From Chitinophaga silvisoli (GTDB taxonomy: Bacteria > Bacteroidota > Bacteroidia > Chitinophagales > Chitinophagaceae), in contig NZ_QTJV01000021.1 of NCBI RefSeq assembly GCF_003412465.1, positions 18,227 to 82,226 of the forward strand: a stretch of 64,000 nt of DNA. Reading direction: 5' to 3'. Every line of letters starts with the position of its first letter. Position 1 is the stretch's first letter. This document shows, one piece after another, positions 53,780 through 61,708 of the stretch. The notes beneath the pieces were generated by a model. The model did no database searches. It was not told the origin of the DNA and was given only the letters and a program-made list of their open reading frames with translations. The position numbers and the translations under genes are program-made.

Positions 53780-54682
53780 ATGAAAACTGTAAAACGAAGA
53801 GATGGCTTTGCAGGACAGCAGCTGATCAGCCTTCCTGATGCTGTATGGAAGAATGCGATCAAAGCGAATACTGTACTGGAGCAGTTGTATGTCACACATA
53901 TCGGTTATTTTCCCAAGGCGGCTTTTCACTACCGGGACAGGAAGAATGGATGTACGGATAATATCCTGATCTATTGTACGGGAGGTAAGGGCTGGTATAT
54001 CATTGGCAACAGGCGATTCGAGGTCAAGGCCAATGAGTTTGTGATTATTCCGGCTACTACTGCACACCTGCGTTACGGGTCTGACGATGTGAATCCATGG
54101 ACGATTTACTGGGTACATTTCAGCGGAAAAGACATGGATACATTTAACCGGAATTTTAATATCGGGGCATTTGACGGGCCTCGTCATATTCATGCGAATG
54201 AGGAGGGGATTGAGTTGTGGAATGCGATGTTCCAGAGTTTGAAGATGGGCTTTGGGAAAGACAACCTGAGTAAAGCGAGTCTTTATCTCTATCATTTTAT
54301 CGCCACTTTCCTGTATCCTGACAAAGGATCCGGTGAGCAGTCGACCGCCGGCAACAGGATCAATGATACAGTCAGGTATATGCAGCAGCAGCTGTCCGCT
54401 ACACTGACGGTAGAGGATCTTGCAAAGAAAATAGGTTTGTCGCCTTCCCATTTTTCCAGTCTGTTCAAGCAGGCCACGGGTATGTCTCCACTCAATTATT
54501 TTATACACCTGAAATTGCAGAAGGCATGCTTGTTGCTATATACCACGGATATGAAAATTAAGGATGTAGCTGTGGCGATAGGGTATGATGATCCTTTTCA
54601 TTTTTCAAGGTTATTTAAGAAAAGTATGGATGTAAGTCCCGAGCAGTATCGGGGGCTTAGAAGGAAAGAAAATATAAATTAG
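53780..54682 (+). CDS. AraC-family transcriptional regulator (cupin sensor)
   Basis: 300 residues: an AraC-type cupin ligand domain (about 40-165, with GGKGWYIIGNRRFEVKANEFVIIPATTAHLRYGSDD) and the C-terminal double HTH (about 195-298, TVEDLAKKIGLSPSHFSSLFKQATG and IKDVAVAIGYDDPFHFSRLFKKSMDVSPEQYR). This is the common sugar-responsive type. It lies divergent to the fucose-locus susC and probably activates that operon on sensing a released sugar. The small secreted-protein gene follows 9 bp downstream. Confidence 0.92.
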   Translation: MKTVKRRDGFAGQQLISLPDAVWKNAIKANTVLEQLYVTHIGYFPKAAFHYRDRKNGCTDNILIYCTGGKGWYIIGNRRFEVKANEFVIIPATTAHLRYGSDDVNPWTIYWVHFSGKDMDTFNRNFNIGAFDGPRHIHANEEGIELWNAMFQSLKMGFGKDNLSKASLYLYHFIATFLYPDKGSGEQSTAGNRINDTVRYMQQQLSATLTVEDLAKKIGLSPSHFSSLFKQATGMSPLNYFIHLKLQKACLLLYTTDMKIKDVAVAIGYDDPFHFSRLFKKSMDVSPEQYRGLRRKENIN

Positions 54683-54691
54683 ATAAGAAGT

Positions 54692-55117
54692 ATGAAAAAA
54701 GTATTTGCATTACTGGCAATTTTAGCCGGACTTGTACAATCCGGGACAGCGCAGGATAAGCGCCAATTGAGAGAGGGGACGCATAATTTTACATTGCAGT
54801 GGATTAGCTGGGATCAGCCTGGTAAAGTGAAGATTAAGAAGAATAGTGATGGAACCTATGCGGTGAGTGGTAAGCAGGTGAATAAGGCAGGAGATTTTGT
54901 AACGATAGCAGGGACCCTGACGGTAGTGACGTTTAGTGAGATGACGTTTAAAGGGAAGATAGAGACAAAGTATTCAGGGGTGAATAATGGGGAGGTGTGT
55001 GTGAAGGATGGGACTTATCATTTCTTAGCGAAGGGAGCGAGGAAGTATTGGAGATTGCAGGAGATGGATAATTGTGAGGGGAATAATGTGGTGGATTATG
55101 TGGATATATTCTTTTAA
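54692..55117 (+). CDS. Small secreted protein of unknown function
   Basis: 141 residues with a clear signal peptide (1-20, SGTAQ) and a mature beta-rich domain (TLQWISWDQPGKVKIKKNSDGTYAVSG ... CVKDGTYHFLAKGARKYWRL) with two Cys (VCVKD and DNCEG) that could pair. I do not recognise the family. It starts 9 bp after the AraC gene and is likely cotranscribed, and a strong hairpin ends it. The coding strand is unusually G-rich. Confidence 0.7.
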   Translation: MKKVFALLAILAGLVQSGTAQDKRQLREGTHNFTLQWISWDQPGKVKIKKNSDGTYAVSGKQVNKAGDFVTIAGTLTVVTFSEMTFKGKIETKYSGVNNGEVCVKDGTYHFLAKGARKYWRLQEMDNCEGNNVVDYVDIFF

Positions 55118-55125
55118 ATAAAAGA

Positions 55126-55154
55126 AGATTTTGCGGACGGTGTCCGCAAAATCT
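55126..55154. terminator. 13-bp hairpin terminator shared by convergent genes
   Basis: AGATTTTGCGGAC pairs perfectly with GTCCGCAAAATCT around the loop GGT. It follows the secreted-protein gene and its right arm reaches the first base of the stop codon of the convergent OmpA-type gene. Confidence 0.85.
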
Positions 55155-56941
55155 CAATAAAATACTTTCAGCATAGAGCGCCTGTTCTTCCTATGTTCTT
55201 CTTCATCACAAGGTACGCCATCCGCACACGGATTCACCAGATCCCTTTCCCCCATATTTTCATAATATAGATTTTTCGCCGGCACTCCCTGCTTAATAAG
55301 ATAATCAATCACCGCATAACACCGCAAGGCTGATAAATCCACATTGTACTGGTCAGATCCCCTGCTATCCGTATAAGACCGCACCATGAGCTTCCATTGC
55401 GGATAATCCTTGAGCACAGTTGCAACTCTATCCAGCATTTCTTTAGAAGTATTTAACAAAATCGCACTGTTGTAATCATAATAAAAACACAGGTGCTCCA
55501 GTTTATCTATAACAGCGCTATCTTCGGGACTAAGCGTTTTTTTATTATTAACCGGCGGCGGTGCTTCACTTGTTGTATTTATTGTGACCACTGGTGCAGC
55601 TGGCTTATTCTCTACTTTCTCTGTAAAATGCGTTTCCATAAAATGGTACACATCATCTCCCCCACTCCCACCATTCCTGTTCGATGCAAAATACCCTTCA
55701 TAGTTATTATCTTTCATAATAAACCCCAGATCATCCCCACCGGAGTTAACAGGCACTTTCAGGTTCACAGGTGTCTCCCATTGATCTCCACTCCCTACCG
55801 CACGAAAGATGTCAAAGCCACCAATACCCGTATGCCCCTTACTTGAAAAATAAAGCACACCCCGTTCATTAATGGTCGGGAAAGTCTCTTCAAAAGGAGT
55901 ATTAATCACATTGCCACAGTTCTTCGGTGTACCCCATGAGCCATCTGACTGTCGCTCACTGAACCAAAGATCCGTTTTCCCCACACCTCCCGGTCTGTCA
56001 GAGACCAGGTAGAGGATGCGTCCACTGAGCACCACATTGCCAGTATAATAACCAGCCATATTTAAAGTGGGAATCGGTGCCAATGGCCCCCAGTTATCAC
56101 CAGTCTTGAAAGACCAATATACAGACATGAGTCGCTTACCATTGACAGGTCCTTTCTTTGTTTTATTAAACACCTCTGAGTTCAGGGTAATGTAAGCTGT
56201 ATCTTCCCTGGCGTTGAAACAAACAGGTCCTACATGGTACGGGAGTTTGCCTAATAATTTAGCCAGTACTTCTTCCAGGTAAGTGTTCGCGTTGCTCCCT
56301 TTCTGGTATTGCTTAAATACATAGGGCTTAAAATAAGGCTGGTCCACACGGGGATCGATATCAGGGTTCCGTTCGGAGCCAGTCGTCAAGGCCATCTTCC
56401 GGTATCCATTGGATACAAGCAGCAAACCATCTCTCACCACACCACTGATCCAGTCAGCACCGGGCGTACTCAGCTCCTTGATATTTTCAAGCGCCATTGT
56501 TTGCTTTGCCTGCTTCCAAAGCAATGCACTATCACAGCCTGCCAGCAATCTATTTTTCCATTGCGTGCTATCTGCACCTGAAGGATTGTAAAGTGCGATG
56601 TATTTCTTTGCCGTGTCATATTGCTCCACGTTCATTTGCGTCTCTCCAAATAATAAATTGATGACAGGCGGACAAGCCGGGCGCTGAAGCATCTTATAAT
56701 ACCAGCTGGCAGCCTGGTCAAATCTGCCCATTTCCATATAACAGCTGGCTGTTTTTTCAAGGATAGATAAAGGAGCTTTTCGTTTATCCCCCAGCTCGCC
56801 ATATAGTTTTGCAGCTTCCGCATATTCCTGTCTTGCAAATGCTTCGTCTCCCAGCTCAATCAGACTTTTGTCTTCCTGTCCGTAAAGAAACAACGGAATT
56901 AAAAATGGGAATGTAAATACTATCAGTTTACGCAACATCAT
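55154..56941 (-). CDS. PorE-like OmpA-family protein with TPR and PD40 repeats
   Basis: 595 residues (ATG at 56941 or 56938). Signal peptide (about 1-21), TPR-type helices (25-150), a beta-propeller of PD40/WD40-like repeats (about 170-440, LVSDRPGGVGKTDLWFSERQSDG and YFSSKGHTGIGGFDIFRA) and a C-terminal OmpA-type peptidoglycan-binding domain (about 485-595, SYTDSRGSDQYNVDLSALRCYAVIDYLI). The layout is that of PorE-like proteins of the T9SS/gliding apparatus. It is cotranscribed with the PorP/SprF gene (8 bp gap). Confidence 0.88.
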   Translation of the reverse strand: MMLRKLIVFTFPFLIPLFLYGQEDKSLIELGDEAFARQEYAEAAKLYGELGDKRKAPLSILEKTASCYMEMGRFDQAASWYYKMLQRPACPPVINLLFGETQMNVEQYDTAKKYIALYNPSGADSTQWKNRLLAGCDSALLWKQAKQTMALENIKELSTPGADWISGVVRDGLLLVSNGYRKMALTTGSERNPDIDPRVDQPYFKPYVFKQYQKGSNANTYLEEVLAKLLGKLPYHVGPVCFNAREDTAYITLNSEVFNKTKKGPVNGKRLMSVYWSFKTGDNWGPLAPIPTLNMAGYYTGNVVLSGRILYLVSDRPGGVGKTDLWFSERQSDGSWGTPKNCGNVINTPFEETFPTINERGVLYFSSKGHTGIGGFDIFRAVGSGDQWETPVNLKVPVNSGGDDLGFIMKDNNYEGYFASNRNGGSGGDDVYHFMETHFTEKVENKPAAPVVTINTTSEAPPPVNNKKTLSPEDSAVIDKLEHLCFYYDYNSAILLNTSKEMLDRVATVLKDYPQWKLMVRSYTDSRGSDQYNVDLSALRCYAVIDYLIKQGVPAKNLYYENMGERDLVNPCADGVPCDEEEHRKNRRSMLKVFY

Positions 56942-56949
56942 AACTTGTT

Positions 56950-57939
56950 TTAGAAATACCTTGGACTTGATACGCTATACTTCTTAGAATGGAATAAGAT
57001 CCCGACTGAGATTTCGTGGGAACCGCTCTGAGCATTCGCCAGCTCATTGATGTTGATGTCATATGCATAACCGATCCTGTATGTATCATTAATGGAATAT
57101 TCTATAATCGCGCTGGCGGCGTTTTTTGGGTCAAGACCGGAGGGTAGTGCTTTACGCCACACCGGCAATGCAGTGCGGTAAGAGCCGCCTATCCAGAATA
57201 CCCGGTCAATGAGCAGCATTGCATTGAAATCAATATTTGTAGGTCCTTTGAGGTCATCTTTCATCATAACAGATGGTTTCAGTTTCACCTGGTCAGAAAG
57301 AGATACCATAAAACCTGCGGATACATACAGGTGCATCGTCTTGCGGATATTCTTATAATCATAGCCATTCCACTTATAATCGGAAGTCAGGTATTGGCTG
57401 AAGAGATTCAATGCAGCGACACTGATGAACACTGAAGGCGCATGATAATAAATACCGAATCTTGCATCTGGCGTAACGGTATTTACACCACCTCCGGGGA
57501 AGACAGCATCTTCAGCATCGAAGTATTGCAGGTTATTCCCATCCAGGTGATATTGTGATGCACCTACACCTAAGCCAAAAGACAAATGCCTTGTACGGTT
57601 TTCATTTAGTGGGATGCTATAGGCATAAGAGGCATAGATAGAATAAGCCTTTTGAGGCCCCAGCATATCTGCCATTACCTGTACACCCAGCCCCATACCG
57701 GCTTTGTCTTTATCATTGCGTAAGGGTCCATCGAAGGAAACCCCGAAAGTTCGTGGGGCACCCGGTAGCCCCGTCCATTGCTGTCGCGCAATGGTATTGA
57801 GATACCAGGCACCTTTATAGCCTGCATAAGCGGGGTTGACACTCAGTCCGTTGAAAATATATTGACTGAATTGCACATTCTGTTGTGCAGATCCCTGTAA
57901 AGCTGCTGTCAGGAATAAGAAGAATATCAGTGGACGCAT
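56950..57939 (-). CDS. PorP/SprF-family type IX secretion outer-membrane protein
   Basis: 329 residues with a signal peptide (1-18). The start QFSQYIFNGLSVNPAYAGYKG...ARQQWTGLPGAP is the PorP/SprF signature, followed by a beta-barrel body and an end in SVGILFHSKKY. In Flavobacterium, SprF-type proteins are needed to display specific adhesins with type B C-terminal domains. Here the gene lies 2 bp after such an adhesin, so it is probably its dedicated partner. Confidence 0.93.
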   Translation of the reverse strand: MRPLIFFLFLTAALQGSAQQNVQFSQYIFNGLSVNPAYAGYKGAWYLNTIARQQWTGLPGAPRTFGVSFDGPLRNDKDKAGMGLGVQVMADMLGPQKAYSIYASYAYSIPLNENRTRHLSFGLGVGASQYHLDGNNLQYFDAEDAVFPGGGVNTVTPDARFGIYYHAPSVFISVAALNLFSQYLTSDYKWNGYDYKNIRKTMHLYVSAGFMVSLSDQVKLKPSVMMKDDLKGPTNIDFNAMLLIDRVFWIGGSYRTALPVWRKALPSGLDPKNAASAIIEYSINDTYRIGYAYDININELANAQSGSHEISVGILFHSKKYSVSSPRYF

Positions 57940-57941
57940 GA

Positions 57942-60900
57942 TCAGTTAATTTTTAATATTACCCATCCTGTATATTGTTTTACACCTTCGCCTTCATCTA
58001 CTTCCAGTTTGTAGTAGTACACGCCTTCGCTTAAGCCTGCACCATTCCATTCATTGTGATAGGCTTTTGACTGGAATACCAAATCACCCCAGCGGTTGAA
58101 TACGAATAAGGCAGCAGGTGGATATTTCTCCAAACCTTTGATGATAAAGCAATCATTTTTGCCATCACTGTTAGGACTCATGGCATTGGCGAAGACCAGT
58201 AATGATTTTCCGGGGCTGGTCTCCGTAACTGTACCGGGATCACCGCTGCACCCTGCCACAGAAGGATCGCAGCCGGAGGTAGGTTTGGTATTGGTGCCAT
58301 CGGAAACGGTCGCCGTGTTTGTAATGAAGGGAATGCTATCCAGGTTGTCGATGGTCTTCACTATCATGGAGACTTCTGCTGTACTTCCCACAGCTATCTT
58401 AGCTACGTTCCATAATACGCTGGTATCGGTTTCATTGTAGGTACCATTTTCACCGGCACTGACGAAGGTGGTGTACCGGGGCACAGGGTCAGTGATCACA
58501 AGGTTTTCAACAGCCGTATTACCAGCGTTGTGGATGTAGATCTGGTAAGTAAGTTCTTCTCCTGGTTTTACTTTTTCATTCTTACTGGCGGGGGTGGCTA
58601 CTTTCCAGGTAACCCAGTTCACCAGCTTGTCTACAGCGATATTAGTAGATGGACCCGGGGGAGGGCTTGGATCCGGATTACCGGGATCATTGGGATCGGA
58701 AGAGGTGGTGGGCTGATTGCCTTTTCCATTGCCATTGTCTACTCCGGCAGTGTTGGTGATAAAGGTAGCGCCGGTCAGGTCTGTGCTTACCTTCACCTTA
58801 AAGGAACGGGTCACATCAGGTGCACCGACGGCTATTTCAGGGATCGTCCATGAGAGCTTGTCATCAGTAGGTTGCAGGTCTTCGTCTGCACTCAGGAAAT
58901 CAGTGTAGTCAGGAATGGTGTCTGTGATTTTCACATCTGTGAGTAAAATGCTTCCTGTATTGCGGACATGAATGGTGTAAGTGATTTCATCTCCGGTAGT
59001 CACCCCACCCTCAGGACCACTGGGCGTGTAAGCGGCGCTTTTCCAGATGGCAGAGAGTTTCCCATTATCTACGGGCACCTGGGTAGATGGATCATCCGGG
59101 TCAGGGTTTGACTGCGGTTCGTTTGGATTATCCGGTGCAGGTGGCGTGGTAGGTTTATGATCTACATAAGCGGTGTTAGTGATAAATCCGGCACCGGTGA
59201 GGTCCTGTGCTACTTTTACCTTGAAACTGCGGGTAAGGTCTGCAGCACCTACGGGGATGTCAGTGATCGTCCAGGTCAGCCTGGTATTTACAGGTGAGAT
59301 GCCTTCGTCAGCACTTACGAAAGTCGTATATGCGGGAACGGTATCGGTGATCATTACGTTGCTCAATGCGACATTTCCTGTGTTCCTGATGTGGATGGTA
59401 TATGTGATTTCATCACCTGTTTTTACCATGCCGTCTGTGCCTGTACCTGTGTAGGCGGCGCTTTTCCAGTTGAGCGATTGGGGGGTGTTGTCTACAGGGA
59501 TATCGGTGGAGGGATCGTTCGGATCCGGGTTGGTTTGAGGATTATTATGATCATTAGGATCGGGCGGTGTGGTGGGATGATCACCTGTGCCATCGCCGTT
59601 GTTTACAGCAGCGGTATTGATAATGCTGGTGGCACCGGTAAGGTCATTGACAACGCGCACTTTAAAATTTCTGATCACATCGGCGCTGCCAACGGGAATG
59701 GTTGGGATGGTCCAGGTAAGTTTTCCAGCGGCATCGGGGCTGATATTTTCGTCTGCCTCCACGAAGGTAGTGTAAGCGGGGATGATGTCAGAGACGATCA
59801 CATTTGTGAGCGTGACATGTCCTGTATTGCGGACATGGATCTGGTAGATAATTTCGTCTCCTGGTTTTGCGGTATCAGCGAATTCGGTGCTTTTCCAGCT
59901 AAGGGATTTTGGACCGCCGTCATCAACGGGTACATCGGTGGATGGATCGTTGGGATCCGGATTGGAATGTGGTTCATTGGGGTTCAGGGGGTCTGGTGGC
60001 GTGGTAGGATGATCGCCGGTGCCATCGCCGTTATCCACATTGCCGGTGTTGGTAATATTGGTGACTCCGGTGAGGTCGTTGGCGACGGTGACGGAGAAGT
60101 TGCGTGTGATGGTAGTGCCGGCAGCGATGCTTGGAATGGTCCAGGTGAGTTTGCCTGCAGCATCGGGGCTGATGCCTTCATCGGCAGTTTTGAATATGGT
60201 ATTAGCGGGAATGATGTCGGAGATTTTTGCATTGGTGATGACTACGTTTCCTGTATTACGCAGGTGAATGGTGTAGTCAATAGTTTGGCCGGCGATGACC
60301 CTGGTACCGGTATAACTGGCAGATTTCCATTGTTTGGAGGAGAGGATGTCATCGTCGGAGATGTTGACGGTGCCGATGCTGGTGCCGGTGGTGAGGGTGG
60401 GTACGCCGGTGGCAACAGAGAAGCCGGTGATGGTAAGGATGACGGTTTCGCTGCCTTCGATCAGGTTATCGTCTTTGATGGTGACGGGGATTTGGACATT
60501 GCTGGTACCGGCGGGAATATTTTTGGTCAGGGTAATGGTGGTATAATCGGTACCGTTAGAGGCGGTGCCGGTGATGGTGTACCTGACGAGGACAAAGCCG
60601 GTGGCGTAGGTGCCGTTGGGCCATCCGATGGTGAAGGAACCATCATTGCCGGTGCCGCCGGGTTCCTTGCCATCGGTGGTGGATTGAATGCCGATAGGGA
60701 TGTTAACGTCATCGTCTTCGATGTTTACAATGGCTGAAATATTGGAGGGGTCGGGGGAAAAGGTCATGGTACCGGAGGCAGAGAGGCTGATGGATTGGAG
60801 GGTGAGCTGAACGGTTCCGGTGGGTTCAATGATGTTGTCGTCGTTTACGTTGACGGGTAGGAGGATGCTGTTGGTGTTTGCAGGCAGGATGATTTCTCCT

Positions 60901-61544
60901 GTCATGTTGGTGTTGTTGTAGTCGAAAGTGCTGCCTGCGCCGCCGGTGGCAGAGCTGGCACCGTCTACGGTGTATTTAACAAGGATGTTTTCGGGGTAGG
61001 TGAGGGTACCGGGGAGGCTGATGCTGAACTGGCCGGGGCTGGCATTGCCGCTGCCGAGTTCTTTGCCGTCGATGGTTTTGGTGAGTTTTAGGCGGTTGTC
61101 ATTGTCGATGAGTTTTGCGGTAAGGGTTCTTTGAGTGCCGAGATAGGTGGTGCCGCTGGCATCGGTGGCGGTGAGGAGGCCGATTTCGATGCTTTCATCG
61201 CCTTCGATGAGGAGGTCGTCGATGACATCGATGGAGAGTTGGGCTTCGGAGTCGCCGGCTTTTATGGTAATGGTGCCTGGGAGGGTGGTGTAGTCGATGC
61301 CATTATCGGCGGGGTCGGTGACGGTGGCGTTGATGGAGTAGGTGATGGTGATGTCGCTGGGTGCGGTGGTATTGTTTAGGAGGTGGAAGGAGATGAGGCC
61401 GTTGGGGCCGCCTTCTTCTGCCCTGGTTAGTTCGTCCATGGCGATCACGTCGGCTCTTTGGGGGGCGTGGGGGGTGGTAGGATTTTGAGCGGGTTTGCTG
61501 CTGAGGAAGCAGAGGGAAATTAATAGGAGGGTGAAGTGTTTCAT
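57942..61544 (-). CDS. Large T9SS adhesin: Calx-beta and DUF11 repeats with gliding-type C-terminal domain
   Basis: 1200 residues with a signal peptide (about 1-19). About three Calx-beta domains (roughly 35-395, DDLLIEGDESIEIGL, DDNIIEPTGTVQLTL, DDNLIEGSETVILTI) are followed by five DUF11-type repeats (about 400-1090, NTGNVVITNAKISDIIPANTIF) joined by Pro/Asp-rich linkers such as HPTTPPDPLNPNEP. The C-terminal 90 residues form the gliding-motility-associated type B domain (FANAMSPNSDGKNDCFIIKG, VFNRWGDLVF, GVYYYKLEV). It is exported by the T9SS to the surface, probably as an adhesin. The PorP/SprF gene follows 2 bp later. Confidence 0.9.
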   Translation of the reverse strand: MKHFTLLLISLCFLSSKPAQNPTTPHAPQRADVIAMDELTRAEEGGPNGLISFHLLNNTTAPSDITITYSINATVTDPADNGIDYTTLPGTITIKAGDSEAQLSIDVIDDLLIEGDESIEIGLLTATDASGTTYLGTQRTLTAKLIDNDNRLKLTKTIDGKELGSGNASPGQFSISLPGTLTYPENILVKYTVDGASSATGGAGSTFDYNNTNMTGEIILPANTNSILLPVNVNDDNIIEPTGTVQLTLQSISLSASGTMTFSPDPSNISAIVNIEDDDVNIPIGIQSTTDGKEPGGTGNDGSFTIGWPNGTYATGFVLVRYTITGTASNGTDYTTITLTKNIPAGTSNVQIPVTIKDDNLIEGSETVILTITGFSVATGVPTLTTGTSIGTVNISDDDILSSKQWKSASYTGTRVIAGQTIDYTIHLRNTGNVVITNAKISDIIPANTIFKTADEGISPDAAGKLTWTIPSIAAGTTITRNFSVTVANDLTGVTNITNTGNVDNGDGTGDHPTTPPDPLNPNEPHSNPDPNDPSTDVPVDDGGPKSLSWKSTEFADTAKPGDEIIYQIHVRNTGHVTLTNVIVSDIIPAYTTFVEADENISPDAAGKLTWTIPTIPVGSADVIRNFKVRVVNDLTGATSIINTAAVNNGDGTGDHPTTPPDPNDHNNPQTNPDPNDPSTDIPVDNTPQSLNWKSAAYTGTGTDGMVKTGDEITYTIHIRNTGNVALSNVMITDTVPAYTTFVSADEGISPVNTRLTWTITDIPVGAADLTRSFKVKVAQDLTGAGFITNTAYVDHKPTTPPAPDNPNEPQSNPDPDDPSTQVPVDNGKLSAIWKSAAYTPSGPEGGVTTGDEITYTIHVRNTGSILLTDVKITDTIPDYTDFLSADEDLQPTDDKLSWTIPEIAVGAPDVTRSFKVKVSTDLTGATFITNTAGVDNGNGKGNQPTTSSDPNDPGNPDPSPPPGPSTNIAVDKLVNWVTWKVATPASKNEKVKPGEELTYQIYIHNAGNTAVENLVITDPVPRYTTFVSAGENGTYNETDTSVLWNVAKIAVGSTAEVSMIVKTIDNLDSIPFITNTATVSDGTNTKPTSGCDPSVAGCSGDPGTVTETSPGKSLLVFANAMSPNSDGKNDCFIIKGLEKYPPAALFVFNRWGDLVFQSKAYHNEWNGAGLSEGVYYYKLEVDEGEGVKQYTGWVILKIN
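58460..60340 (-). repeat. DUF11-domain repeats (about 432 bp each) inside the adhesin gene
   Basis: Repeated coding units with recurring linker sequence; the linker phrase GGATCGTT-GGATCCGG occurs at 59512 and 59944, exactly 432 bp (144 codons) apart. Five related copies are seen, more diverged toward the 3' end of the gene. Confidence 0.75.
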
Positions 61545-61545
61545 T

Positions 61546-61647
61546 GTATAGGATTTAGGTGGATGTATAGGATTTATTGGCGGATGAATAAGATTATTGA
61601 TTGATGAATAGGGTTTATTGGTGGATGAATAGGATTCTGGTGGAATG
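61546..61647. repeat. Five tandem 20-21-bp repeats just upstream of the adhesin gene
   Basis: Degenerate units (GTATAGGATTTATTGGCGGAT type) begin at 61546, 61565, 61586, 61606 and 61627, spacing 19-21 bp, that is about two DNA turns. They fill the space directly in front of the adhesin start codon (ATG at 61544 on the minus strand), within its leader or promoter. Confidence 0.7.
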
Positions 61648-61649
61648 AA

Positions 61650-61673
61650 GCACCCTGCATTGCTGCAGGGTGC
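61650..61673 (-). terminator. Terminator hairpin after the type A repeat protein
   Basis: GCACCCTGCA pairs perfectly with TGCAGGGTGC around a 4-base loop, 36 bp downstream of the stop codon of the leftward gene at 61709. Confidence 0.8.
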
Positions 61674-61708
61674 ATGGATTTTTCTATATGAGTGGTGATG
61701 GTTTATTC

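Noticed and set aside
59391..60737. A 448-codon open frame on the + strand opposite the adhesin gene
   Set aside because: Its product is a Gly/Ile/Val/Asp-rich monotony that mirrors the repeats of the adhesin; the minus strand has clear domains, signal peptide and operon context. It is a shadow of repetitive coding.
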